Source: Trichoplax adhaerens (taxonomy: Eukaryota; Placozoa; Uniplacotomia; Trichoplacea; Trichoplacidae). From it: 64,000 bases of DNA. This document shows, piece by piece, positions 38,859 through 50,216 of the stretch. Numbering within the stretch: the stretch's first letter is position 1; every line of letters starts with the position of its first letter. The notes under the pieces are model-generated. The model saw only the letters and a program-made list of their open reading frames with translations. It was not told where the DNA came from and did not search any database. The stretch covers positions 5,615,086-5,679,085 of the forward strand of contig NW_002060947.1 of the NCBI RefSeq assembly GCF_000150275.1, read 5' to 3'. A program made the translations under genes and the position numbers.

Positions 38859-41800
38859 ATGGAAAACCAGCAAATCGCCAGACTGAGAGGGATGAAAAAA
38901 GAGTCCTCCGCCAACTTGCTGTCGACCCATTTCTTGTCGGAAAAAATGGCCGATATGCCTAGCAATAATATCATGGATAAATATATCAATCTACCAACAT
39001 TTATCTGTAAAAAAAATGAACAACATGGCGTTAAAGGAGACTACTTTAAATGTCGTATTAAAGCCAAATTGCATCAGGATAACGAAGACTATTTTCAACT
39101 CTCTAATGATAAAGGCGACATTTTACTCATTAAAGCCGCCGTCGTCATGCAATATTTAACGGATGGTGGTTGGCGAAATAATCTCATCGACGAAATTGGC
39201 CCAGGTAAGTAGAACAGCTATTAAATTCTTCACTTTTAGCCATTTGATGGCCATTTTTCCTGATGTAAATGATTTTCATGCTGATTCTTGCACATGAATC
39301 TCTACTTTCGTTTTGTTGGAATATCATCATCAACAAATTGAAATCGACGTCCATTATCGTTTCCATGAGCAATTACGATGTTGACTTGGATTTTGTTATC
39401 CAATAAAACTGATCATTTATGATTGATTTCTCATGGAGTTTACTTTAGAGGAGTAGACTAAATAGGATATGATCGTCTACCTTTCATTTTATTTAAAGCG
39501 AATTAATTATCTGCAATGGCAGTATCGATCTAAATATATTCATCCTGTCCGTGGATAATGACGAGATTCGTTACAATTCATTCTCTAAATGGAAATTCCA
39601 CTTTTTTTTATCTATTTCCAGTATATTGATTCCTTGTTATCGTAATTGTAAAGATAATTCTTAGCCACGACATCATCTTCACCAATAAATTTCATTTTTA
39701 TCATACCGTTATAACTAGTGGAAATTCATATAAACCATCCTATTCATATAGGATTGCGTTATCCGCTTCCATGTTTATTCTCCAAAAGTACTTCCATTTT
39801 ATTATTCGTTTCTAGTTAATTGATTTCTTGTTTGTAGTAACTCTAAGGTGGACCCTTAAAGAAGACATTTTCTTGTCCATTAATTTTATTTTAACGTGAT
39901 TATCGAGTGGTTTAAATCCATGGCCTACTTGATGAGTGATGACGATATCTGCTTCCAAATTAGTTTCAAAATGAAATTTTTGCGTTGATTGATTTTACCC
40001 ATTCTAGATGATTGATTTCTTGTTTGTGGTAGCTCTAAAGTACATTCTTGAAAATGATATGGCGTTGTACATTAATTAAATCTTAATATGATTATCAAGT
40101 AGTTTAAATTGATATCCACCATCATGTTAATGAGTGATGGCGATATTCACTTACAATCTTTTCTCGAAACAGTAAGTCTATTTTGGCTTTATCTATTCCA
40201 GTGGATTGATTCCTTATTGTGGTAACTTCAAAGCAGATTCTTGGACATGACATGATCTTCTACACTAATTTCATCTTAACGTAATAATCGAGTAGTTTTA
40301 ATTGTATCTTAGTCGTCATGTCAATGGATGATGGCAATGTTCGCTTACAATTTATTCTCGGTAACGGTAGGAACCCCATTTATCTATATTCTGAGGATTA
40401 ATTCCTTTTTGTAGTAAGTCTAAAGTAAGTTTTCGGATACTACATGATCTTCTACACCCATTTCATTTGAATGTAAATATCAAGTAGTTTAAATCTAGAT
40501 CAATCATCATTATTTCAATGAATGATGGCAATATTCGCCTACAGCTTATTCTCAACAACTGTAAGAATTTTTTCTGTCTACTTTAAGAGGATTAATTCCT
40601 TATTGTAGCAACTTTAACGTCGATTCTTGGACACAGCATCTTTTACACTCATTTCATTAGAACGTGATTATCAAGTAGTTTAAGTCTATATCAATCATTA
40701 TGTCAATTCATAATGATAATATCGCCTATAATTTGTTCTCAGTAACAGTAGGAATCCGTTTTATCTATTTCCAGTGGATTAATTCCTTGTTGTACCAACT
40801 CTAACGTAGATTCTCAGAAACGCCATAATCTATACTAATTAAATTTTAGCACGATTATCAAGTAATTGAAATAGACATCAATCATTAATGCATGATAGTA
40901 ATATTTGCCTAAAATTTATTCTCAATAACTGTAGTTATTCTGCTGTATTCTGTTCGTGGAGATTTAATTTCTTGCTATGATAACTCTAAAGTAGACTTTT
41001 TATGCACAACGTCAGCTTGTATAATTTAGTTTACTTTGACGTGATTGTAAGCCAGTCTAAAATCTATATACCAGTAAATCACCATGTTGATGACGATATT
41101 CGCTTTTAATTTATTCTCAATATAGAATTTCTGCTTTATCCATTTCTAGTAGATTTATGCTCGGTTGTTCTAGCTGTAACATGGGACACAATATTAACTT
41201 CTGTAATTGAATTCATATGAGACACGATTGCTCACTAGTCTAAATAAACATCAACTTGTCCATGGATGACTATAATATTCCCTTTTATTTTATCCCCATA
41301 TTTATAATCTAGTTCTAGTCGATTGATTCCTTGCTATCATCATTTTAAAGTAGTCTATCTTAGTAGAAACGACATTATCCTCTACATAAACAGCATTGTA
41401 ATGTCATTATCATCGAATTAAAATCATCTAATGTCATCATATCGATGAGCGATTGCGATATTTGCTTACATTCTATTCGCAGTAGTAATTCCTTTTGCGT
41501 GATCCATTTATAGTAGATGGATTCTTTGTTGGTATAACTTTTATTTAGACTATTGAGACGATATTGGTCTTTACCATCATTCTATTTAACGTGATTAACA
41601 ACCCATTGAAATCCATCTAACATCATCGAATGATATTCGTGTTCATGATCGTTGATGATATTAGCTCAGATTTGATACTTAAGTAATCATAACTTGGTCT
41701 AATTTTATCCAATTTCTAATCGATAAACTCCTTATTGCCTTACTTCTAACATAAATTATTAAAAATTATGTTAGCTTCTACCATCATTCTATTTTAAAGC

Positions 41801-43758
41801 AATCAACAAATATTTGAAATCCAAATATATCATCATCATATCGATGATCGATCATGATATTAGCTCACATCTTATTCTCAATACATTACGGTTTGGTTTT
41901 TAATTTACTCATTACTAGTTGATGGATTTCTAGCTGTTATAACTCGAACTTCCTTTATTGGACACGATATTAGTCTCTCCCTTCAGTATTTTTTAGCATG
42001 ATTATGAGCTATTTGAGATGCCTATATAACTCGTCGTATCCATGATCGATCACAATATTGGCTCCCATCTTATTCTCAAATAATAATAATTTTGCTTATT
42101 ATATTATCTATTTCTAATAGATGGATTCATTATCGTTCTAACTCCAATACAGATTATCGAATACAATATTACACTCCACTATCATCCTTGCCTATTTCAA
42201 AATGATGAAAAACCAACTTTAACCCATATATAACATCGTTTTACCCACAACCGGTTACAATATTGACTCCCATTTCATTCTCAAACAGCAATTTTATTTT
42301 GATTACCTAATTTTACGATGGTTGGTTGACTTCTTGTCGTGATAACTCTTAAATGAATACCATCGGACGAGATAGTATCGTCTACTGTCACTTTATTTTA
42401 ACCTAATGATTAACAAACTTAAATGCTTCAAAACATTACATCCATGTGTGTTTATGATATTGCTTTATATTTCCTTCTCAAATAACAGTTCTGCTTTTAT
42501 TGTCCATTTCTAGTCCATTAATTCCCTATCGTGATAATTCGTCCGTAGTCGATCTTGGATAAAACTTAAGCCTACATATTAATTTTATTTTAGCATTATT
42601 AATAATTGGGTTAAATCCTATACTAGTACAATAGATCATTCTATCAATGGGTAATTGGGCTATTTACTAGATTTTCACATTTAAAATACCGGCAATATTC
42701 TGAGTTTTATCCGGTCCTCCTGAAATAAGAAAAGATTTTTCGCATAGAAATGACTGCAAAGTAGATTTGAGGACTCCTAGTGATATGAATTCCTAATTAG
42801 AACCATTCTAAAGTACGCGAAATGTAATGAATTCTTGTATTAAATTGTCATGTAACAACATTTATATAAAGAATTGTAGCTTTATAAAAATCTACCAATA
42901 TCATGGAATCAACGGTAGTCACCATTTCCGCTTGACTTTCATTCTCAAATTTCAATTTTTTCATTACCTTCCTACTCTATCCATGATTTAAAATCTATAG
43001 GAAATAAGTTTAATTACCTTATTAGATTTGAAATAGCATTTATCCAATATGACTACGTAAAATAACGTTTTGTATTTACACCCACTTTTATTTTTAGCGT
43101 GATTATACACTAGTTTAAATCTGTACAAGTGATCGTTTCAATAAATGATCAGGATATCGGTTTTGTTTTCCAGTTTTATTACCATTTCAGCACTTGTTAG
43201 CTACTTATTATATCACTTACTGCACCTTAACATTATCATTTAAAGGAGATTCTCAAAATATTCATCGTCATTATTGATTAATACTATTGATCAATTATCA
43301 TTTCTGATTTAGATTGCCTTATCACTAGTCCTATTGGCAGTACAGAAGGCATGGAATTTGCTCATATTGGTAGCGCAGTTAATCCAATTCGCTATGTGAC
43401 ATTTGGCTTCTCATTTACCCTCGGCGATATGTGCTATGTCCAAATTCAATTTCAAGACAAAACTGTCAAAAGCAGCGGCACCAAAACACCATGCGATCGA
43501 ATTAAATCCATCAAATTAACGCCTAATGAAAAGATTACAAGTGCTTATATCCAGATCAGTCAGGAGCACAATCCTTGCTATCATTTAGTCCAAGGAATTA
43601 GGATTGAAACATCGCTAGGCCAGCAATTATCCTTTGGTAAAATTGAAAATAAACAAACTAAACATTGGCTTGATATTGGTAGTGGTTTATTAGTGGGGGT
43701 TATTGGCCGCTATTCATTTTATATCCATTCTTTAGGGCTCATCTTCACCAAGCCTTAA
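38859..43758 (+). CDS. Two-exon protein with C-terminal jacalin-like lectin domain
   Basis: The exons are 38859–39204 and 43313–43758. The phase closes exactly (donor CCAG|gtaagt, acceptor gatttag|ATTGCC), giving 263 residues. A TGA directly before the ATG at 38859 fixes the start. Residues 1–115 are a hydrophilic, unrecognised domain with no signal peptide (GDYFKCRIKAKLHQDNEDYF, then DILLIKAAVVMQYL). Exon 2 has the alternating strands of a beta-prism. IKSIKLTPNEKITSAYIQI resembles jacalin strands around 'I.L...E.I..v.g'; GQQLSFGKIE and LLVGVIGRYSFYIHSLGLIF match the final 'fG......vGf.Gr.g..id.iG' strands. A lectin role, binding sugars in the cytosol or an unconventional location, is inference. 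The usual N-terminal Gly-Gly of jacalins is not evident. It could be another beta-prism fold. Confidence 0.65.
39410..42560. repeat. Intronic tandem array, ~193-bp period, about 16 diverged copies
   Basis: The anchor 'ttctagt.gattgattccttgt.gt.gtaactct' (spelling varies) recurs near 39620, 39815, 40003, 40204, 40393, 40589, 40776, 40960, 41151, 41322, 41515, 41716, 41917, 42107, 42316 and 42510, a mean step of about 193 bp. Each unit continues with blocks such as ACGTGATTATCAAGTAGTTTAAAT, here in pieces GTGATTATCAAG and TAGTTTAAATC, then ATGATGG..ATATTCGCTTACAAT and TTATTCTCAATAAC. The array fills most of the 4.1-kb intron of the jacalin-like gene, and degraded units reach about 43.2 kb. Confidence 0.85.
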
Positions 43759-43859
43759 GATAATGTCTTATTAGCTTCATAATCTAAGCTGTAATCAAAT
43801 CATCATTTCTTCTCTATGCCAATAGTAGCTCTAAAGAGATACTATGAAGTCACGACGAA

Positions 43860-44760
43860 CAGGATTGCAATGCTTTTTCAATATTTCTGCAATTTAATAT
43901 CAAGATCATCATTTCCCATCGATATCAACGAATCTCTAATTGAGCTGCTTGGATTAAGCCATGATTTTCCTCAAAATATACTATCAAGCCACAATTAATA
44001 GGATCGTCATCAGCATTTCTATAATTTTAATGTCATTTCTTATCAGTGTCTACGAACGTCTAATTTAGCTACACGGATAAAATGACACCATCTAGTTACG
44101 GTAAATATAATCATTTTTGGACATTTCTAAAACCTAATATCAAGATCATCATTTCCTATGGATATCAATAAATTTCGAGCTACTTGAATCAAGCAATGAC
44201 AGTAGTTTAAATATTAACATCCAAGTCATGCTTGATATGATCATTACAACATTTCTATAACTTAATATCAAGATCATCATTTCATATCGACATTAAGAAA
44301 TGTCTAATTTAATTTTAATGTCTACATGGATCAAGTTATAGTTGTTATTTCGGTCAATATGATCATTTCAGAAAAATAACATCGAGATGATCGTTTTTCA
44401 TCAATATTAACGAATCCAATTAAGCTGCATGGATCAAGCGACGATAGTTCTGAAAACATACCATCTAGTCATGATTAATATGATCATTTATCAACATTTC
44501 TACGATATATATCAAGATCATCATTTACCATTGATATCGATGAATCTCTAAGTTTAGCTACGTGGATCAAGGTATGATTTGTTATCAAATCATAGGTAGC
44601 TTTGACCCATTTTTTCGACATTTTTACAATCTTATAATTAGATCATCGTTTCTTATCGATATCAACGCCTCTAATTTAGCGATATCGATCAAACAATGAT
44701 ATTCCTTAAGCTATTCATGTAGCGATATACATGATCAAGATTTTAGTATTTTGACATTTG
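43860..44760. repeat. Tandem array, ~123-bp period, about seven copies
   Basis: The anchor (A)TATCAAGATCATCATTTC, sometimes decayed, recurs near 43901, 44028, 44141, 44269, 44382, 44512 and 44640, at alternating spacings close to 113 and 128 bp. Each unit contains 'ATCGATATCAACGAATCTCTAA', here seen as ATCGATATCAACGAA and TCTAATTTAGCTAC, then GGATCAAGC and 'aTtAATATGATCATTt'. It starts about 100 bp after the jacalin-like stop codon. The small frame at 43816–43998 is repeat-derived. Confidence 0.8.
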
Positions 44761-44954
44761 ATAAACGAAAATATCAAGAACTCCCAATCGGCGTATAATT
44801 ACACTCGTAGATCAAGCCATGGCCTCAGTGGGTACTAATTTCTTATCCTTCTCATCAGGGTTGTGGTGTGTTTAATATTGGTATTTTCCTTGTTAAATGA
44901 AAGCAAATTAGCTATCCAAGGGAGTACTAAAACCTGGCCCATTTGTACTACCCA

Positions 44955-47900
44955 TTATAGCGTTTTCCAATAAGAAGAAGGTGTATCTAAATCTTGGCCA
45001 ATGATCGATTTTAAGTTGATATCCTTGAAAAACTCCAAACGATGACTAACAAAATAGGTAAAATTAGTCACGTTGATTTTAAAGCCAGTCATAGCAGTTT
45101 GTCTATATTTGTAGATCTACTTACAAATCAGGTTCTTTGCACTGGCTTTTATTAGCTGGATAAGCTGCCTCATATTGGGTGCTATCGCCAGAGCCATGAA
45201 TGGCATAAGCATTGGCCTTATAAACACCTGGTGGTAGATATTCAAGTGGTATCCAAGCGCGACCTTTCCACTTACTATCATCTACTTTTGCCTTAAATTC
45301 AATTTCGAGGCCATCCTAAAAATGTAGCACCATCAAATTTTGAGATCAATACTACACTAGTTTATTAGTAGTAGCCATTGAAATTATAAAGTTATTGGAT
45401 CTGTAATGGAGCAATTGAATAATTCTATTTGAAGAGATCTTGTTATAAAAGTAGCTAACGTAAGTGAAATTCTACCTTAGGAATTAATTTACCTTGAAAG
45501 GCTTTCTGTAGTCGGAGAGCATTAAAAGTAGATATTGCCCATGACTAGAAGGAAAGGAATTTATTTACCGTGATTAACAGTGATTACCATCATCCATATA
45601 TAAGTAATTTTACCTATTTTCAATCTTAGTAACGAGGAATAATCGCATCGTATAACAGTGGAAAATGTGGAACAAGTTATTAGTTAATCTAAATATTTCT
45701 ATTCACTAAACTAATGTGTATTATATTATAGCTTGGAAAGGATAAATTGAATGCTCATATATTGATCTGTAAATTTGTATAGCTTGTATTTATACGTATA
45801 TAAATTACATTGAGAAATTTATAGTCGAATCTCATGTAGGGGGCTAATTGAATGCCTCTCGATCTATAATTTTATTGAACTTGTATTTATTAACCAAAAT
45901 AGTTCCAATCTATGATTCCTGCAACACTAATGCTTATGCTTGGACTATACATTTATCTATCTTCAGTCCTGCAAAAAAACATTAACTTGTATAACCTATA
46001 CATATATCTCTTAATAAAACTTACGGACAAAGCTCTACTTCCAGGTAATGGTTATTCTTTCCCAAGAAGAAAATTTCTACCACTAAAAAATGGTTTGTTA
46101 AAAAAATAGATTTCAAATACTTCGATATCAATTTAGCTTGTTAATAGAATACATTTTAATCCGATATTATTTTAGATTACTTTACTGGGAAGACTATGTC
46201 GACTCTATTTTGATCTAATTTACAAATAACGATGAGATAACAAGACCAATTAGATTTATATTTTGGTCTAATTTACCAGTAATGATGATACAACAAGATT
46301 GATTAGACTTATTTTTTATAAGGGATTATTATAGCACAATCATAATCATAGAATGGCCTGATCATTACTTAACTGAATTTGTGACAATGATCGCTTAATT
46401 ATTGCATCAAGTTCGAGGGGAGGATAAATCATTGAAATATCTCGTATAAACGTAAATTTATCTGCTAAGTTGAATAGTCTATTGCAATCATGCTAGTTCT
46501 AATCATGATTCAGAATTCCGGTTCATCACCGAGTAAATATAATAGTGCAATTTAATCATCTTAGTTCTATCATAATCCAAAATTTCTGATCATTGCCATG
46601 TGAACATAAAAGTATTACATGATTGCTTATGCTAGGTTATATCCTCATACACTTTGCGATGGCAGAAATAGCAAAGAATTTTCGATTGATCTGTGTTTAG
46701 GGGTTTGTATCCTAGCGGATAGCCAAAGATATTGGTGTAATATTTTTAAAACGTGTTGCATAAGTATCATAATTTCTTAAGGCAAGGAAAGTAAAAAGGT
46801 TTCAGGAGAAAATACTTAAATTTTCTGTCATAATCGATGATAACAGACGCAAAATTGCATGATTGTTACGATGATCAGCGTCAGAAATAATCCAATGATG
46901 GCATTCTAATTATGTCGTATAGCGTAATCAATAGTATCTTATAAGTGGCAATATTATCAACACAATCTGATTGATTTTTGATCAGGAATGAAAATAAACC
47001 AAGGATGAAACTATGAAATTATGATGATAATGATAAAGAGCATCATGCAATGTTATATCAATGCAGTTTAATTGAATCTAATCATGAAGATGGCAAGTAA
47101 TACTAGAGCAAATTGCAACTATTTTAGAATCTGTAAATCCTCCTATGTAATAGTGGTAAATGTACTTTACCTCAGTCTATGTTTTAGGATTAAAAATAAA
47201 CCGATGATGAAATTGTCATGACAAAGATAAAGAGCATCATGCTAGGTTATCAAAACAGTCTAACTACGTCTAATCATCAAGATGGTATACAACACTGATG
47301 CCGACTGCAAATGTTATGGAATCTGTAAACCCTCCTATATACATACTCGTGGTAGAAAGTACTTTACCTCAGTTAGTGTTTTAGTCGTGGAATGGAATTT
47401 GAATTAGAAGCTAAAGGACTCAAGTTAAGAATTTTATTATACCTAAGTTGCTGTATATAGTAAGCTGCAATTACTGTCATACTCGATGATAATAGAGGTA
47501 ATCTCAGTAATATTCTTCACAACATAGAGCATGATTACTAGATAATCAGCAGTAAATTTGATGGTAAATGATGATCGCAATAGATGTTGACAAATAACAG
47601 TATACAATCTGCAATATTATTTGCACAGCCTAACAGCATCTAATAATTGCAATGCGAAAGATAACGTGCAAAATTACAAATATTATCGTCCACATTAACT
47701 AGGTGATTACATCTCTATTTATTTCCACCTTATTATGCATCCTTTTGGACAATGTTGTCATGCTAGATAGCTACTTACTGTTCATCAATTCTACGTTAAG
47801 TATGTAAATTAATAATTAGTTGTGCTCTAAGTTGCAAACCTTCATATGTCCAAAGATTCGGGCATGATTTACCAGGAGGGCAATTTGGTGAAGGTGGATC

Positions 47901-48035
47901 ATTGTAAAATGGTGATACGACATCGATGACTAGATAATGGCGTTCATTTTGAAGTTGATAATTTAAATCAATCTTTGCTCCTTCATTTTGTAGTGGTTGT
48001 CCACACCAATCTGTCTTAATCTCTATCCTGACCAT
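44955..48035 (-). CDS. UPF0462 (C4orf33-like) protein, five exons
   Basis: The exons, in transcript order, are 48035–47840, 46082–46025, 45544–45493, 45315–45125 and 45045–44955. All phases close and give 195 residues, about the length of human C4orf33 (199). Shared stretches in order: SPFYNDPPSPNCPPGKSC, LWTYEVVEIFFL, HYLEVELCPHGQYLLLML, KWKGRAWIPLEYLPPGVYK, AYAIHGSGDSTQYEAAYP and LEFFKDINLKSIIGQDL. The first ATG in frame (48035) gives an N-terminus that aligns with the family. The family is conserved in animals, but its biochemical role is not established. The fold looks like a compact beta-rich carbohydrate-binding-type domain, which is inference. No signal peptide or membrane segment is visible. 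Introns are 94, 177 and 480 bp apart from the 1.76-kb first one. Confidence 0.93.
46990..47400. repeat. Two-copy ~200-bp tandem repeat in UPF0462 intron 1
   Basis: Copies start near 46991 (AAATAAACCAAGGATGAAA) and 47193 (AAATAAACCGATGATGAAA) and share AAAGAGCATCATGC, AATCATNAAGATGG, AATCTGTAAA(T/C)CCTCCTAT and TACTTTACCTCAGT in order. Fainter relics extend to about 46.4 and 47.65 kb. Confidence 0.75.
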
Positions 48036-50215
48036 GTTGATAATTTTACACTGGAAGCGATAGCATACAGTTTGAAATGTTACAATTATAAATGGAAGGA
48101 CAGCGTAGGCCTTGTAACGATGAAAGATGCTCCAATTGCTCTATACTTCTGATAGGATGCTCTAGAAAATGATAATTTGAAGTAATATTCAGTTTAATAT
48201 GCAATGTAATGATTTTAGACTCTATCCTAGGTGAGCTGTCATGTTAGAATGATATCCGGTGCGATAATTATAATTGTTAGAGAACAATTTAATTAATACT
48301 TATAAAGATTCTATTACAAGACTTTACAAATAGTACCATAGTCATCTCAATTCTATACCATATACAGCTCAAGGCATGATGATTCTAGACACCCTGCAAC
48401 TAGTGAATGTATTGTAAGTAAGGAATTAATTATAGGACTAGTAGGAAAGAGCACTGCGTAAACTCTGTACGAGAATGTAACATAAATTTGAGATATTATA
48501 CTACAACATAGCTCGTCAAAAAACAGGAAATGTATAGCTAACTCTAGATCAAGGGACCATTTAAGTAGGATGATGATGAACAAATTTTATCTGTCATATT
48601 CGATTCAGAGACTATACATAGAGTTTTTCTATATTACTGAGACTAGAGAAGCATGTCGGAAAGGGAAAAAGGTACAGAATAAAGATCGTAGATATAATAT
48701 TAAGCTACTGCATGATATACTATGTCGGTAATACATTAGTAATAAAATGAATAAATTCATACTAGGTCTATTTTAAAGATGAAACGATAAACAAACCCTA
48801 CATGCAAGATTGACTTTAGGCCCTATACCGGCGATGGCTTAGAATATCATGGCATAAAACGTCTATATATCAAACACCATCAAAAATAATAGACAAACTC
48901 GATTTGCAAGATTGATCACTGACGTAACACTGGTTCTAGGCTAGAATATCCTAACGAATAAACTGTACATGCAATATCTAATTTTAGACACCATCTTACT
49001 GCCTACTTACAGTCTTATACTATCGGCAATGAATAAATTTATGACAAGACTATAATAGCTTATGAGGCTGATGATAGCTATTGGCGATATGGATTTCAGA
49101 CAGTATACTAGGATGCAGACTGAAATATCGTATTAAATAGGAAATAGGTTTTGAGTAAATTGTGCTTGATATTAAGTATATTAAAACCTGGCAATGTTAT
49201 AGAGACTAGCACAATGGCATGTTATGGTTACGCCCTTATTTCTAGACACTAGAAATTGATACTAGTAACTGCTATTAAAAGTCGCAAACATAGCAATTAG
49301 CTATAAATAATCACTAAGCGGTTAGCGAATCTTCTCATTTCTATCATTAAGTTGGAGTTCCTACTGGGTCATCAAGATATTTTTAATAGTATAGCGTAAT
49401 ATGATTTTGTTCTCCATACCATCGGCTATTGAATGCGATAATTATAATTATTGGATCAGTAGACGTTTCAATTCCGATCAAAATCGAGTATAGTTGTAGC
49501 ATTGCCTGGATATAGAGTGGATAATCGATAAAGAAGAAATACCGTAACATTCCTTCTACTAAGAAAGATTAAAATAGCTAATCGAAATCGATCCTATCTA
49601 CTATGATTGTTTTAACTGTCAAGATGTTACAATATTAATCATTGACATTATTTACAACTGGATCTTCAAGTAATAACATTCATCTATTAATCGAACTATT
49701 AGCCATCTGCTAGAACATGCAAGCCAATCATTCCAATTGCATCGCCATATTATTTAATCAAGCTACAAGTGAACCTGTATGCATGTTACTATGGTAAGCA
49801 ATAATTTATACAAAATAGTCATCTTGAATCGTTGAGGGAAATATCGGTAAGTTAGTTGGCCTAATGATAGTTATGAACTGCAGAATAAATACTCTATATT
49901 CACCAATGCAATTTGGCTGGTAGAACTGCACTAGAAAAGATGATAGTGTAGCAGTTATCGCTTTCTATGAGTTATATTAATACTCTTATAAATCCAAATT
50001 TATCCTCCATTATTTCCAGGTCTATTGCTAATGGCAATACTCAAGTGTTATCCAATGATACCAAGGTTAAAGAGATTTGTAACTACAAAATATACCGTCG
50101 AAATAAATAAAAGCAAATCCTCACTAACTATTTAACCATAATAGATTTTAGTATCCTTCTTAATTCTGCTAAAGAGTATAACCTTAAACAATTACTATAA
50201 CGTTTTCAATTTACA
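48036..50215. other. Mostly gene-free spacer
   Basis: It presumably holds the promoter of the minus-strand UPF0462 gene at its left end. AT-rich DNA from 48.1 to 49.3 kb shows faint, poorly phased repetition (for example CATGCAAGATTGA near 48802 and TTTGCAAGATTGA near 48904). Possible early exons of the tentative gene at 50217 could lie near 49.7–50.1 kb, but I cannot support them. Confidence 0.4.
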
Positions 50216-50216
50216 G

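Noticed and set aside
45912-46109. Plus-strand frame in the UPF0462 gene
   Set aside because: It overlaps antisense the UPF0462 exon 46025–46082, whose protein similarity and splice phases are strong.
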